The translations under genes and the position numbers were made by a program. The notes under the pieces were generated by a model. It made no database searches and was not told the DNA's origin. It saw only the letters and a list, made by a program, of their open reading frames with translations. A stretch of 44,456 nucleotides of DNA from Sulfurimonas sp. (GTDB taxonomy: Bacteria; Campylobacterota; Campylobacteria; Campylobacterales; Sulfurimonadaceae), in the NCBI GenBank assembly GCA_026996295.1, contig JALWLL010000057.1, positions 1 through 44,456 on the forward strand. The letters are read 5' to 3'. This document shows positions 7,436-16,296 of the stretch, one piece after another; position 1 is the stretch's first letter; the number at the start of each line of letters is the position of its first letter.

Positions 7436-7549
7436 ATGAAAGTACGTGCTTCAGTTAAGAAGATGTGTGATGATTGTAAGATCGTCAAGAGAAAAGGCAT
7501 TGTTAGAGTGATCTGCAAAGTTAAAAAACATAAACAGAGACAAGGATAA
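7436..7549 (+). CDS. rpmJ: 50S ribosomal protein L36
   Basis: 37 residues beginning [15 protein letters not shown], the standard bacterial L36 length. It is the zinc-binding form, with Cys at 11, 14 and 27 and His at 32 (CDDC...C...H). L36 is a small late-assembling large-subunit protein near the 23S rRNA core. An AGGAG site lies seven bases before the ATG. It is the first gene of the alpha operon here; infA and secY, often found upstream, are not adjacent. rpsM follows after 2 bp, with its ribosome site inside the rpmJ end. Confidence 0.97.
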   Translation: MKVRASVKKMCDDCKIVKRKGIVRVICKVKKHKQRQG

Positions 7550-7551
7550 TC

Positions 7552-7914
7552 ATGGCTCGTATTTCTGGTGTTGATTTACCTAAGAAAAAACGTATAGAGT
7601 ATGGTCTAACATATATCTATGGTATTGGTCTTCATGCTTCTCGTCTAATCTTAGACGCTACAGGTATAGACTATAACAAAAGAGTTTTCGAACTATCTCA
7701 AGAAGATATCGCAGCTATCACAGCTGAGATCCGTGCCAATCATATGGTAGAGGGTGATCTTCGTAAAAAAGTTGCAATGGATATTAAGGCACTTATGGAC
7801 TTAGGTTCATACCGTGGTCTTCGTCACCGTCGTGGTCTTCCATGTCGTGGTCAAAAAACTAAGACAAATGCGCGTACTCGTAAGGGTAAACGTAAAACTG
7901 TCGGCGCAGCGTAA
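7552..7914 (+). CDS. rpsM: 30S ribosomal protein S13
   Basis: 120 residues, close to the family norm. It starts [26 protein letters not shown] with the helix-hairpin-helix-like YGIG motif and ends with the basic tail [21 protein letters not shown] typical of S13. S13 sits in the head of the small subunit and contacts the P-site tRNA and 50S bridges. It is 11 bp from rpsK within the alpha operon. Confidence 0.98.
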   Translation: MARISGVDLPKKKRIEYGLTYIYGIGLHASRLILDATGIDYNKRVFELSQEDIAAITAEIRANHMVEGDLRKKVAMDIKALMDLGSYRGLRHRRGLPCRGQKTKTNARTRKGKRKTVGAA

Positions 7915-7925
7915 GGATATAATAG

Positions 7926-8318
7926 ATGGCAAAAAGAAAAGCTGTTAGAAAAAAAGTAATAAAAAAGAATATTGCTCGCGGTATAGTTCATATCGCTGCA
8001 TCATTCAATAATACTCTAGTAACAATTACTGATGAAATGGGTAATATGATCGCTTGGAGTTCTGCTGGAAGCCTTGGTTTTAAGGGTTCTAAAAAATCTA
8101 CTCCGTTTGCAGCACAAGCAGCTGTTGAAGATGCGGTAGAAAAAGCAAAAGTTCATGGTATTAAAGAACTTGGTATTAAAGTTCAAGGTCCTGGTTCAGG
8201 TCGTGAAACTGCAGTTAAGTCTGTAGGTGCAATCGAAGGTATCCGTGTTACATTCATGAAAGATGTTACACCATTACCACACAACGGTTGTCGTGCGCCT
8301 AAGCGTCGTAGAGTTTAA
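7926..8318 (+). CDS. rpsK: 30S ribosomal protein S11
   Basis: 130 residues with the S11 signatures [20 protein letters not shown] (as [16 protein letters not shown]), [39 protein letters not shown] and the C-terminal [19 protein letters not shown]11 forms part of the 30S platform near the E site. The ATG has an AAGGAT site. It is 11 bp from both neighbours. Confidence 0.98.
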   Translation: MAKRKAVRKKVIKKNIARGIVHIAASFNNTLVTITDEMGNMIAWSSAGSLGFKGSKKSTPFAAQAAVEDAVEKAKVHGIKELGIKVQGPGSGRETAVKSVGAIEGIRVTFMKDVTPLPHNGCRAPKRRRV

Positions 8319-8329
8319 GGAGATTACTG

Positions 8330-8956
8330 ATGGCAAGATATAGAGGTCCAGTAGAGAAAATCGAAAGAAGATTTGGAGTAAGCCTTAACCTTAAAGGTGA
8401 GCGTCGTTTAGCAGGTAAGTCTGCATTAGATAAGCGCCCATATGGTCCAGGTCAACATGGTCAGCGTCGTAAAAAAGTATCAGAGTACGGTTTACAGTTA
8501 AATGAAAAGCAAAAAGCGAAATTCATGTACGGTGTTTCTGAGAAACAATTCCGCGCATTATTCGTAGAAGCTAAACGTCGTGATGGTAATACAGGTACAA
8601 ACCTTATCACATTGATCGAGCAAAGACTAGATAACGTTGTGTACAGAATGGGATTTGCTTCAACTCGTCGTTTCGCACGTCAGCTTGTTACTCACGGTCA
8701 CATTTTGATCGATGGTAAAAAAGTGGATATCCCTTCTTACCGTGTGAAACCTGGTCAGAAGATAGAAGTTCGTGAAAGTAGCAAAAACAATGTTCAAATT
8801 ACTCGTGCTATCGAGTTAACAAACCAAACAGGTCTTGCTCCATGGGTTGATATCGATGCAGAGAAAGTGTTTGGTATCTTTACTCGTTTACCAGAGCGTG
8901 AAGAGGTTGTTATTCCAGTTGAAGAACGTTTAATCGTTGAACTTTACTCGAAATAA
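8330..8956 (+). CDS. rpsD: 30S ribosomal protein S4
   Basis: 208 residues, typical of S4. It starts [16 protein letters not shown], has [12 protein letters not shown] near 43-54, and an S4 RNA-binding module at about 98-160 ([42 protein letters not shown]). The N-terminal zinc-binding Cys residues of some S4 proteins are absent (C-minus form), in contrast to the zinc forms of L36 and L33 in this window. S4 is a primary 16S rRNA binder and in other bacteria represses its own operon. Confidence 0.98.
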   Translation: MARYRGPVEKIERRFGVSLNLKGERRLAGKSALDKRPYGPGQHGQRRKKVSEYGLQLNEKQKAKFMYGVSEKQFRALFVEAKRRDGNTGTNLITLIEQRLDNVVYRMGFASTRRFARQLVTHGHILIDGKKVDIPSYRVKPGQKIEVRESSKNNVQITRAIELTNQTGLAPWVDIDAEKVFGIFTRLPEREEVVIPVEERLIVELYSK

Positions 8957-8980
8957 TAAGTAAAAAAAAGGCGTTTGAGA

Positions 8981-9979
8981 ATGAAAAAAATTAAAACTAC
9001 TCCACTAGCTCCTCAAGAGTTTGAGGTAGAACAAATTAGTGAGAATGAAGCAAATATAATAGCATTTCCTTTTGAAACAGGATATGCGATTTCTTTAGCT
9101 CATCCACTTCGCCGTTTTTTGTTAAGTAGCTCAGTTGGTTATGCTCCAATAGCTATTAAAATCGAGGGTGCCAAGCATGAGTTTGACTCTGTACGCGGTA
9201 TGCTTGAAGATATTTCAGACTTTATCCTAAATCTTAAAGAGATCCGCTTTAAGCTTTTAGGTGAAGCTACTGAAGCAGAAATAAACTATAGCTTTGCGGG
9301 TCCTTGTGTTGTAAAAGGATCTGATCTTAGTAATGATGATGTAGAAGTTGTAACACCGGATGCACATTTAGCAACACTAAATGAAGATGCGACACTTAAC
9401 TTCAGCATAACCATTGCTCAAGGTATCGGTTATGTACCGAGTGAAGATACTCATGATGAATTAGAAGATGGATATATAGCTTTAGATGCTTACTTCACTC
9501 CGGTTCGTAGTGCAACATATAAGATAGAAAATGTTCTTGTTGAGGACAATCCTAACTTTGAAAGAGTTATTATAAATATTGTTACAGATGGTCAGATCAC
9601 ACCACTTGATGCGTTTAGAAACTCACTAGAGGTTATGTATGCACAATTAGCAGTATTTAACAGTGAAATTAGTATTAAGGCTCCTGCAACGATTGAGATT
9701 GTTGAAGAGAATCCGGATATTAAAAAACTGGCAACTCATATTGATAGTTTAGGATTAAGTGCTCGTAGTTTTAACTGCTTGGATCGCTCAAACATTAAAC
9801 TTATAGGTGAGATCGTTTTAATGAGTCAAAATGACTTAAAAAATGTGAAAAACCTTGGTAAAAAATCATATGATGAGATTGTAGAGAAAGTGCAAGAGTT
9901 TGGTTTTGCAGTTGGTTCTGATCTTGCAGATGATGTTATAAGTGCATTAAAAAAGAAAATAGAAGCTAAAGAAGCTTAA
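8981..9979 (+). CDS. rpoA: RNA polymerase alpha subunit
   Basis: 332 residues. The N-terminal assembly domain (about 10-230) includes [17 protein letters not shown] and the [24 protein letters not shown] stretch that contact beta and beta'. The C-terminal DNA- and activator-binding domain is at about 250-320 ([44 protein letters not shown]), with helix-hairpin-helix features. A TTG at 8975 would extend the frame by two codons but lies too close to the AAGG site, whereas the ATG at 8981 is correctly spaced, so I start there. It follows rpsD and precedes rplQ, the usual alpha operon order. Confidence 0.97.
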   Translation: MKKIKTTPLAPQEFEVEQISENEANIIAFPFETGYAISLAHPLRRFLLSSSVGYAPIAIKIEGAKHEFDSVRGMLEDISDFILNLKEIRFKLLGEATEAEINYSFAGPCVVKGSDLSNDDVEVVTPDAHLATLNEDATLNFSITIAQGIGYVPSEDTHDELEDGYIALDAYFTPVRSATYKIENVLVEDNPNFERVIINIVTDGQITPLDAFRNSLEVMYAQLAVFNSEISIKAPATIEIVEENPDIKKLATHIDSLGLSARSFNCLDRSNIKLIGEIVLMSQNDLKNVKNLGKKSYDEIVEKVQEFGFAVGSDLADDVISALKKKIEAKEA

Positions 9980-9993
9980 TAAGAGGATAACAG

Positions 9994-10344
9994 ATGAGAC
10001 ATCGTCATGGATACCGTAAACTAGGTCGTACAAGTGCACACCGTGCTGCTTTGTTAAAAAACCTAAGTATTTCGTTAATTGAACATGGTAAAATTGAAAC
10101 TACTGTTGAGAAAGCAAAAGAGTTACGTTCTTACATTGAAAAACTGATTACAGTTGCAACTAAGAATGATTCTAATGCTCACAGAACAGTATTTGCGGCG
10201 CTTCAAAGCAAAGAAGCTACTAAGAAACTAGTCAATGAAATCGCACCGACATATGTTGATCGTGCAGGTGGTTACACTAGAATTACTAGAACTCGTATTC
10301 GCCGTGGTGACGCTACTACTATGGCATTTATTGAATTAGTATAA
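9994..10344 (+). CDS. rplQ: 50S ribosomal protein L17
   Basis: 116 residues. The start [20 protein letters not shown] and the end [24 protein letters not shown] are L17 signatures. L17 lies on the solvent side near the exit tunnel. It is the last gene of the alpha operon, 14 bp after rpoA with a GAGGATAAC ribosome site, and is followed by a 16-bp palindrome. Confidence 0.98.
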   Translation: MRHRHGYRKLGRTSAHRAALLKNLSISLIEHGKIETTVEKAKELRSYIEKLITVATKNDSNAHRTVFAALQSKEATKKLVNEIAPTYVDRAGGYTRITRTRIRRGDATTMAFIELV

Positions 10345-10362
10345 CTAATCAATATCTTAATT

Positions 10363-10378
10363 ATGGGCATATGCCCAT
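10363..10378 (+). terminator. 16-bp perfect palindrome after rplQ
   Basis: ATGGGCATATGCCCAT, 18 bp past the rplQ stop. As RNA it would fold to a 6-bp stem with loop AUAU. No T-run follows, so it may be a weak terminator or a protein-binding site. Confidence 0.45.
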
Positions 10379-10434
10379 GATATCCCTCTTAGACTTTCCC
10401 AATTCTAAAATACTTAAAATTAAAGTGAGTTTTT

Positions 10435-11652
10435 ATGAGTAATTTCGCATTTGGAACCTATAGAATCAGTGAGCACAATGCACAGCATATAGAAGCGTTG
10501 AAAGAAGCAGTTCGTTGCGGCATCAGAGTGATAGACACATCCTCAAACTACACAGACGGCGGAGCAGAACGAGCTATAGCGCTGGCACTTAGAACTTTTG
10601 ATGATGATATAAGAGAAAGTGTTGAGATCATTAGCAAGTTTGGTTATATACAAGGGCACAACATGCTCAAACATCAACAGGAGAATTTTGATGGTGTTGT
10701 TGAGTTCTCCCCTGAATGTTTTCATAGTATTGCCCCTTCGTTTATGCATGAACAGCTTACCCTTTCACTGCAAAGACTTGAGATGGACACTATAGAGTGC
10801 TATCTTATACATAATCCGGAGTATTATTTGTTAGATGCTATAAACAATGGCGTGGATGAAGATGAGAGACTAGATGAGATGTTTAGAAGGATATATAATA
10901 CATTTGTAGCCTTGGAGCAAGAGGTGAAAAATGGGCGCATAAACTCTTATGGTATCAGTTCAAACAGTTTCTCAAAACAACACAACTCGCCTGAATTTTT
11001 GCCTTATGAAGATCTCATCACCATTGCAGAGGAGGCAGCGTATAGTGCAGGAAACCAAGAGCATAGCTTTACAACGATAGAGTTACCTATAAATATGCTT
11101 GAAACACAGGGGCTTCAATGCGCCAAATGGGCAAAAGAGAATGGCTTGCGTGTACTTGCCAACCGACCTCTCAATGCGCAATTTCAAGGAAAAATGTACA
11201 GGCTTGCCGAGTATGATGAGAGTAGAGAGTATTATCATCATCTCAATGAGCTTTTAGAAGTGTGTGACAACGATCTTCTCAGAACACTCTACAATCTTTT
11301 AGAACAACTTGATGAGAGCAAGCATAAGTTTGGATGGGTAGGAGATTATGAAACATTTTTGTTTACACAGATCATTCCGCACATGAAAAAGAGTCTTGAG
11401 GCGATAGAGGAAACAAACAGGGATACTCTGCTGCATTACATAGATATGTTTTTAGCTGAGTATAAAAAAATGGTTGCATTTGAGTGCTCAAGACGAACAA
11501 AAACAGAACTCAAAGCGTTTTTTCAAGAGTGTCATACAACGATGCAGGAGTGTGCATTAAAGTTTTTGATGCAAATAAACGAAATAGATTATATACTCGT
11601 TGGAATGAGAAGATCGTCGTATGTAGATCAGGTTTTGTCGCTAAAAGCTTGA
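10435..11652 (+). CDS. aldo/keto reductase family oxidoreductase
   Basis: 405 residues, a TIM-barrel NAD(P)H-dependent reductase. The catalytic tetrad is visible: Asp34 and Tyr39 in DTSSNYTDGGAE, Lys68 in EIISKFGY and His126 in YLIHNPE. It is about 80 residues longer than standard members (320-330); the extra length comes from charged helical inserts after residue 230 (such as EYYHHLNELLEVCDNDLLRTL and MKKSLEAIEETNRDTLLHYIDM). The end, NEIDYILVGMRRSSYVDQVL, is the usual cofactor-proximal C-terminus. Substrate is unknown. It is probably a single-gene unit between the palindrome after rplQ and the hairpin at 11677-11695. Confidence 0.85.
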   Translation: MSNFAFGTYRISEHNAQHIEALKEAVRCGIRVIDTSSNYTDGGAERAIALALRTFDDDIRESVEIISKFGYIQGHNMLKHQQENFDGVVEFSPECFHSIAPSFMHEQLTLSLQRLEMDTIECYLIHNPEYYLLDAINNGVDEDERLDEMFRRIYNTFVALEQEVKNGRINSYGISSNSFSKQHNSPEFLPYEDLITIAEEAAYSAGNQEHSFTTIELPINMLETQGLQCAKWAKENGLRVLANRPLNAQFQGKMYRLAEYDESREYYHHLNELLEVCDNDLLRTLYNLLEQLDESKHKFGWVGDYETFLFTQIIPHMKKSLEAIEETNRDTLLHYIDMFLAEYKKMVAFECSRRTKTELKAFFQECHTTMQECALKFLMQINEIDYILVGMRRSSYVDQVLSLKA

Positions 11653-11676
11653 AACTACAAAGATAATTAAAATTTT

Positions 11677-11695
11677 TATCGCTTGTTAAGCGATA
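11677..11695 (+). terminator. hairpin after the aldo/keto reductase
   Basis: TATCGCTT, loop GTT, AAGCGATA: an 8-bp stem followed by TTGTCATATTTTA, a T-rich but broken tract. Confidence 0.5.
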
Positions 11696-11736
11696 TTGTC
11701 ATATTTTATGATATGAATAACTTCAAAGGATAATAT

Positions 11737-12012
11737 ATGATCCCATTTACTGATGAAGAGCTTATGGCCCCAGTAAAAAATGTAATTGATAAGGTTCGCC
11801 CCTCCTTGGCACTTGATGGTGGTGATATAGACTTTATAACTGTAAAAAATTCTAAAGTGTATGTCCAATTAAAAGGTGCATGTATAGGGTGTGCCAGTAG
11901 TGGAAGTACCTTAAAGTATGGAGTTGAAAGACAACTGAGAATGGATATACATCCCGAACTTGAGGTTGTTAATGTACCGATGGGTATGGAAAATGATATA
12001 GAAAATTTATAA
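11737..12012 (+). CDS. NifU C-terminal domain (Nfu) iron-sulphur carrier
   Basis: 91 residues, essentially a lone Nfu domain. The cluster-binding CxxC is Cys49-Ile-Gly-Cys52 (GACIGCASSGSTLKYGVE), preceded by the conserved VRPSLALDGGDIDFI. Nfu proteins receive and deliver 4Fe-4S clusters to target enzymes. An AAGGAT site precedes the ATG. It leads a likely operon with the TPR-type gene (15 bp away) and murE; the functional link to those genes is not obvious. Confidence 0.93.
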   Translation: MIPFTDEELMAPVKNVIDKVRPSLALDGGDIDFITVKNSKVYVQLKGACIGCASSGSTLKYGVERQLRMDIHPELEVVNVPMGMENDIENL

Positions 12013-12027
12013 AACGGTGAATGCAGT

Positions 12028-12621
12028 ATGAGTGGTATGAGTAAATATAAAACATTAACACAGGCTAAAGAGAGTTTTTCCAAAGCAGATTTTAAAAATG
12101 CTTTAGAGAAGTTTGCGGCTGTACTTCAAAACTATCCAAATTCCAAAGAGGCTTACAATGGAGTGATTCTCTCAGAGATGGCGATGAGCGGAGAGGGTGG
12201 TGCTGAGGCTTTGTTTGACTACTACGAAATACTCAAAGAGGAAGACAAAGAGGAAGCTGATAACATAATGAGTGAGATACTTCAAAATATGGATGGCTCA
12301 TTAGAGAAGCTGAGTGAAGTATTTGCCGAGCCTTTACGTGATAGATTGGAACTTGAAGACGGTATCTTATATAAAGATTTCAAAGCTATTGTAGAAGATG
12401 GAAACAGCTTTAGGGAGACCTTTGAAAATATTATGTTTTCCACAAGGGTTATTATTACCAAAAAAGAGGATTTTGTTGATTTTTTAGAGAATCTTATAGA
12501 GCATGATTTTGCCGAGATGGCTTTAACATATTTGGAGAATGCACTGAGTGTCTATCCAAGTGATGAGCTTCTGAGAAAACTCTTAAAAAAATTGGCAAAA
12601 GGTGACCTTAGTGAAGATTAA
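12028..12621 (+). CDS. TPR-like cytoplasmic protein upstream of murE
   Basis: 197 residues, all helical in appearance. The N-terminus contains a tetratricopeptide-type unit (TLTQAKESFSKADFKNALEKFAAVLQNYPNSKEAYNGV, about residues 9-46). A second TPR-like element lies near the end (DFAEMALTYLENALSVYPSDELLRKLLKKLAK). The middle is acidic and unfamiliar. There is no signal peptide. It overlaps the start of murE by 11 bp, implying translational coupling. A scaffolding role with peptidoglycan synthesis is a guess from context alone. An alternative ATG is three codons downstream. Confidence 0.8.
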   Translation: MSGMSKYKTLTQAKESFSKADFKNALEKFAAVLQNYPNSKEAYNGVILSEMAMSGEGGAEALFDYYEILKEEDKEEADNIMSEILQNMDGSLEKLSEVFAEPLRDRLELEDGILYKDFKAIVEDGNSFRETFENIMFSTRVIITKKEDFVDFLENLIEHDFAEMALTYLENALSVYPSDELLRKLLKKLAKGDLSED

Positions 12622-13909
12622 ACTCCCAAATCAGGATTTTACTTATGTAAGTGAAAACTCCGCTGAATGTGATGCTCAAACCGCTTTTGTTCTCACTGCC
12701 CAAAATGAAAAATACCTCCAAAATGCAAAAGACAATGGTGCTCACTCAATCATAAAGATAGAAGATATTGCCGAGCTCTTTGGAGTTGATCAGATTAAGA
12801 TCATAGGTATTACGGGAACAAACGGCAAAACTACAACAGCAAGTGCTATATACTCATTTTTACTCGATCTTGGCTATAAAACAGCGATGCAGGGAACGCG
12901 CGGCTTTTTTATGAATGATGAAGTTATAGAGGGAAAATCACTCACAACACCGAGTGTTTTACATACTTATAAACATATCTATCAGGCAGTGGAAGCGGGA
13001 TGTGAGTTTTTCATAATGGAAGTGAGCTCCCACGCTATAGTGCAAAAACGTGTTGAGGGTTTAAACTTTGAGTTGAAAATATTAACCAATATTACACAAG
13101 ATCATTTAGACTATCATAAAACACTCGGTGAATATATAAGTGTCAAGAACAGTTTCTTCCAAGATGAGGGGAGAAAGCTTATCAATAAAGATGAGCCAAA
13201 AGCTGCATTTAACATAAAAAATACTTTTACATACGGTATTGAAAATCCGGCAACTTACAGACTGATGGCATACTCACTCAATGATGCCTCAAGCGGTATT
13301 ATCCAGCATTTTCAGGAGATAGTTCCCTTTACCGCATCACTCCATGGTTTTTTCAACCTTTATAACCTTATGGCAGCTATATCGGCGGTGCATATTGTAA
13401 CTGCCAAGAAGCTAGAAGAGGTTGCTGATGTTGTAGATAATTTTGCTGGTGTGAGCGGAAGAATGGAGCAGGTTTGTGAAGCTCCCAATGTCATAGTAGA
13501 TTTTGCACATACTCCAGATGGTATGCAGCAGGTACTTAACGCACTCAAAGAGAAAGAGTTGCTTGTAGTCTTTGGTGCGGGTGGAGATCGAGACAAAGAG
13601 AAACGTCCGCTTATGGGAAGAGTTGCTGCAACTTTGGCAAAAAAAGTTTATATCACGAGTGATAATCCGCGCAATGAAGACCCTGAACATATCGTAGAAG
13701 ATATCTTAGAGGGGATACAAGACAGAAGCAATGTCGTTGTGGAATTAAACAGAAAAAAAGCTATACAGATGGCACTTGATGATCAGGAGGGGGAAGAGGT
13801 TGTTGTTGTCCTTGGCAAAGGTGATGAATCTTATCAGATCATCTATGATCAGAAGCTCCCTTTTGATGACAGAGAGGTTGTGAGAGAACTGCTTAATCTC
13901 TCAGAGTAG
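12611..13909 (+). CDS. murE: UDP-MurNAc-tripeptide synthetase (m-DAP adding)
   Basis: 432 residues. It ligates meso-diaminopimelate to UDP-MurNAc-L-Ala-D-Glu in the cytoplasm. The ATP loop is GTNGKTT at 69-75. The central ligase domain follows (MEVSSHAI, LTNITQDHLDYH, DFAHTPDGMQQVL), and DNPRNEDP at 351-358 is the signature for diaminopimelate, as in Gram-negatives. It is shorter than Escherichia MurE (about 495), as expected for Campylobacterota. A GTG at 12602 would give three more codons, but the GTG at 12611 has AAAGGTGA correctly spaced and gives the MKIKLP start, so I prefer it. It overlaps the upstream gene. Confidence 0.95.
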   Translation: MKIKLPNQDFTYVSENSAECDAQTAFVLTAQNEKYLQNAKDNGAHSIIKIEDIAELFGVDQIKIIGITGTNGKTTTASAIYSFLLDLGYKTAMQGTRGFFMNDEVIEGKSLTTPSVLHTYKHIYQAVEAGCEFFIMEVSSHAIVQKRVEGLNFELKILTNITQDHLDYHKTLGEYISVKNSFFQDEGRKLINKDEPKAAFNIKNTFTYGIENPATYRLMAYSLNDASSGIIQHFQEIVPFTASLHGFFNLYNLMAAISAVHIVTAKKLEEVADVVDNFAGVSGRMEQVCEAPNVIVDFAHTPDGMQQVLNALKEKELLVVFGAGGDRDKEKRPLMGRVAATLAKKVYITSDNPRNEDPEHIVEDILEGIQDRSNVVVELNRKKAIQMALDDQEGEEVVVVLGKGDESYQIIYDQKLPFDDREVVRELLNLSE

Positions 13910-13915
13910 TATCTT

Positions 13916-14554
13916 TTAGTTGATGATAAATGTTTTGGTGACATTGTAGTCAAATACGCTCGCCGTTATATTTGTCTCCCCTGTATTAATTATTTCAACT
14001 TCTACCAAATTATTATCATCTATAGTGATAACTGCGTCATTGGTTGTGCTCCAGAGAATATTGTTGAGTATAGTTCTGTTGGTATCTACTGTAGCATTTG
14101 TGTCTATATCTATAAAGTCACCTTTTGCTTCAATGCTAAATGTCCCGGTTGTATTGATATCATTCGTGGTAAAAATGGCCAGTGAATTGCTTTTGAGTGC
14201 ATATACTTCTATATCAAGAGAGTCATAAAAGTTCCCATACTCTATGCTTATCGTTGATTTGCCGCCGTTAGCAACAGCGGAGTATTCTCCTCGGTACATA
14301 CTTAAAACATCAAAGTTTGAGTTTTTCCAAGTGACATAATCACTGGCATCTAGCGATGTTCCATCTTGATAGTGTACTGTAGCTTTAAGTGTTTTGTTTG
14401 TATCGGTTGCGTAGATAAAGCCACTTGTAGTGCTATTATCATCGATAGTTATGGAAAGAATATCTGAAGTAACGGGATTTTTGGTGTTTTCACCACATCC
14501 AATAAAGAGTAAAGTGATGAGTATGAAAGGTAGTGTTTTTATAAAGTGCATCAT
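13916..14554 (-). CDS. lipoprotein with Ig-like (Big_2-type) repeats
   Basis: 212 residues. The signal peptide ends LLFIGC with the lipidated Cys at 20. The mature part is Thr/Asn/Asp-rich beta sequence with two bacterial Ig-like modules: about 35-118 (LKATVHYQDGTSLDASDYVTWKNSNFDVLSMYRGEYSAVANGGKSTISIEYG) and about 120-212 (ILWSTTNDAVITIDDNNLVEVEIINTGETNITASVFDYNVTKTFIIN). This pattern is common in surface adhesins and envelope proteins. It starts 6 bp after the outer-membrane gene upstream with AAGGA overlapping that gene's stop, so the two are co-expressed. It is convergent with murE with only 6 bp between. Confidence 0.8.
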   Translation of the reverse strand: MMHFIKTLPFILITLLFIGCGENTKNPVTSDILSITIDDNSTTSGFIYATDTNKTLKATVHYQDGTSLDASDYVTWKNSNFDVLSMYRGEYSAVANGGKSTISIEYGNFYDSLDIEVYALKSNSLAIFTTNDINTTGTFSIEAKGDFIDIDTNATVDTNRTILNNILWSTTNDAVITIDDNNLVEVEIINTGETNITASVFDYNVTKTFIIN

Positions 14555-14560
14555 TATTCC

Positions 14561-15106
14561 TTAAAATCGAACATTGAAGCCAAAATAGGCTGAGTTTAGA
14601 TTTGATTTGTAGCTTATTTGCCGGGCTATAGTATCTATTGCTTCATATGTCATATATTTATAATCATAGGCAAGTTCAAAATCAAAGTGGGGATTTACAG
14701 GTATAAAAAAACCAACTCCAAGGTTAAATGAACCATAGTTGAGCGTATCTTGAGTTGCTCTGTCAATCTTTAAATAACCCGCACCAAATCCTGCCTTAAA
14801 GAAGGGATTGGCAAAGAGGTTGAAATCAAAAGCTTTGATGAGCTCAACATTTAAGCCTATTTTCTCAGAATCGTTTGCAGAAAATATATTGGATTCGTTC
14901 TTGAGCTTGTCAATGGAAAACTCTATAGCATACGCATCTATATCTCCATAGCCTGCTTTGATCTTCATAAAACTGCTGGAGCTTTGGGCTTTGTTTCCCT
15001 CTATGAAGTTTTCATCGTATATGCCATAGCTGAAGCCGGTGTAGAGTTTTGCTTCTGCGTACAAAAAAGAGGAGATAAGGAGTAAAAAAAGTATGATTTT
15101 TTTCAA
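14561..15106 (-). CDS. small outer-membrane beta-barrel protein
   Basis: 181 residues with a signal peptide (MKKIILFLLLISSFLYAEA). The mature part has alternating beta strands (TGFSYGIYDENF, FMKIKAGYGDIDAYAIEFSID, FFKAGFGAGYLKI, YGSFNLGVGFFIPV, HFDFELAYDYKYM) and ends in FNVRF, the C-terminal aromatic signal of outer-membrane barrels. An eight-strand OmpW/OmpA-like barrel is likely. The start codon is TTG at 15106, and a minus-strand TATAAT lies at 15139-15144. It is co-transcribed with the downstream Ig-like lipoprotein. The ligand is unknown. Confidence 0.8.
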   Translation of the reverse strand: MKKIILFLLLISSFLYAEAKLYTGFSYGIYDENFIEGNKAQSSSSFMKIKAGYGDIDAYAIEFSIDKLKNESNIFSANDSEKIGLNVELIKAFDFNLFANPFFKAGFGAGYLKIDRATQDTLNYGSFNLGVGFFIPVNPHFDFELAYDYKYMTYEAIDTIARQISYKSNLNSAYFGFNVRF

Positions 15107-15138
15107 TGTAAAGCTCTTTCAAATTTAAAATATTCGCA

Positions 15139-15144
15139 ATTATA
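15139..15144 (-). promoter_or_regulatory. -10 box for the outer-membrane/lipoprotein pair
   Basis: TATAAT on the minus strand, 32 bp before the TTG start at 15106. The nearest -35 match (TAAACA) is weak. Confidence 0.5.
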
Positions 15145-15198
15145 TCTTAAATATTTAAACTTGTTTACCATCTTGATATTTTGCAACCAGTTTTTTGA

Positions 15199-15204
15199 TA
15201 TAAT
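15199..15204 (+). promoter_or_regulatory. -10 box for the 2Fe-2S/panD/ebfC run
   Basis: TATAAT in TTGATATAATTGC. A transcript from here starts near 15211, which rules out the TTG at 15204 as a start and favours the ATG at 15231. Confidence 0.6.
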
Positions 15205-15230
15205 TGCATAAAAAATCAAGGATAATTTTT

Positions 15231-15605
15231 ATGGGAATTCCTCAACCGGCATTTTATATGTTTAAGTGTGAGCAATCAGCTCCTCCAGGCATGCCAAAAC
15301 CTTCATGTGTAACTCCTCAGACGCAGGATTTATTTCAGTATTTGGCACAAACTCTTATGAAAGAGGGTATCATGGGTACAGTGCAACCTATTCGTACTTC
15401 ATGTATGAACCGTTGTAATGCCGGACCGATTATGTTGGTAGAACCGGGTCACACAATGTATGCGGGTCTAACAAAAGAAAAAATAGACAGAATTGTTGCG
15501 GAGCATATTATTGGCGGCAATGTAGTTGAAGAGTATGTTATCGATTCAGAACTCTGGGATGAGCCGATAACTCCGGCAGAGATGCAAAAGCAGATGGGCA
15601 GATAA
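15231..15605 (+). CDS. thioredoxin-like 2Fe-2S ferredoxin domain protein
   Basis: 124 residues. Cys13, the Cys in KPSC (26), and CMNRC with following [11 protein letters not shown] form the four-Cys pattern of thioredoxin-fold 2Fe-2S ferredoxins (also seen in NuoE-type domains). The conserved end [24 protein letters not shown] fits the family. It may be an electron carrier or cluster sensor; partner unknown. The ATG at 15231 has AAGGA eight bases upstream. panD begins 4 bp after its stop, so it leads the panD-ebfC-PDZ-ispA-tkt run. Confidence 0.88.
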   Translation: MGIPQPAFYMFKCEQSAPPGMPKPSCVTPQTQDLFQYLAQTLMKEGIMGTVQPIRTSCMNRCNAGPIMLVEPGHTMYAGLTKEKIDRIVAEHIIGGNVVEEYVIDSELWDEPITPAEMQKQMGR

Positions 15606-15609
15606 TACC

Positions 15610-15975
15610 ATGACTATAGAGATGTTGTACAGCAAAATTCATCGTGCTACGGTGACTGATGCCAACCTTAATTATGTTGGATCCATTACTATAGATGAGG
15701 AGCTTTTAGAAGCTTCCAAGATGAGAGTTGGACAAAAAGTAGAAATTTTAAATATTAACAATGGTGAAAGATTTTCAACCTATATCATTTTAGGCGAGCG
15801 TGGTAAGCGTGATATCTGTTTAAACGGTGCTGCCGCACGTAAAGTGCATAAGGGTGACAAGGTGATTATAGTGGCTTATGCTACCTATGATGAAAAAGAG
15901 CTGCAATCTTATAAACCAAGAGTTGTTTTACTCAATGATGATAATAACATCGATGATGTAGTAGAGAGCATATAG
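15610..15975 (+). CDS. panD: aspartate 1-decarboxylase
   Basis: 121 residues. It makes beta-alanine from L-aspartate for pantothenate and CoA synthesis. The self-cleavage site is Gly24-Ser25 in YVGSIT, where the Ser becomes the pyruvoyl group. Other conserved parts are [24 protein letters not shown] and [20 protein letters not shown]. Length is normal for the family. It sits between the 2Fe-2S protein and ebfC with only a few bases between each, so they are one transcript. Confidence 0.97.
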   Translation: MTIEMLYSKIHRATVTDANLNYVGSITIDEELLEASKMRVGQKVEILNINNGERFSTYIILGERGKRDICLNGAAARKVHKGDKVIIVAYATYDEKELQSYKPRVVLLNDDNNIDDVVESI

Positions 15976-15978
15976 GCG

Positions 15979-16296
15979 ATGTTTGGCAACTTGGGTGATA
16001 TGGGCAAAATGCTTGAGGGGATGCAGGAGAATGCACAAAAACTTCAAGCAGAATTAGAAGCCAAGACCTTTAGTGTTAAAAGTGGCGGTGGTATGGTTGA
16101 AGTGGTGATCAACGGAAAGGGTGAAGTGATCGATATCACTATCGATGACTCCCTTATGGATGACAAAGACTCACTTCAGATCTTACTAATCGGTGCGATT
16201 AATGATGCCTATAAAATGGTGGAAACAAACAAACAAAACAGCGCTCTTGGGATGCTCGGCGGTATGGACGGGCTGAACCCTTTTGGAGCAAAGTAG
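15979..16296 (+). CDS. ebfC: YbaB/EbfC nucleoid-associated protein
   Basis: 105 residues with a start MFGNLGDMGKMLEGMQENAQKLQAELE, the coiled helix of YbaB/EbfC, then the VKSGGGMVEVVINGKGEVIDITID core and MLGGMDGLNPFG tail. The family forms DNA-binding dimers affecting nucleoid structure and expression. It lies 3 bp after panD, and its stop codon abuts the GTG of the PDZ protein. Confidence 0.93.
   Translation: MFGNLGDMGKMLEGMQENAQKLQAELEAKTFSVKSGGGMVEVVINGKGEVIDITIDDSLMDDKDSLQILLIGAINDAYKMVETNKQNSALGMLGGMDGLNPFGAK

Noticed and set aside
8975-8980. TTG start for rpoA
   Set aside because: It is three bases from the AAGG site, while ATG 8981 is properly spaced.
10363-10378. ATGGGCATATGCCCAT as a strong intrinsic terminator
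   Set aside because: No T-run follows; kept only as a weak terminator or binding site.
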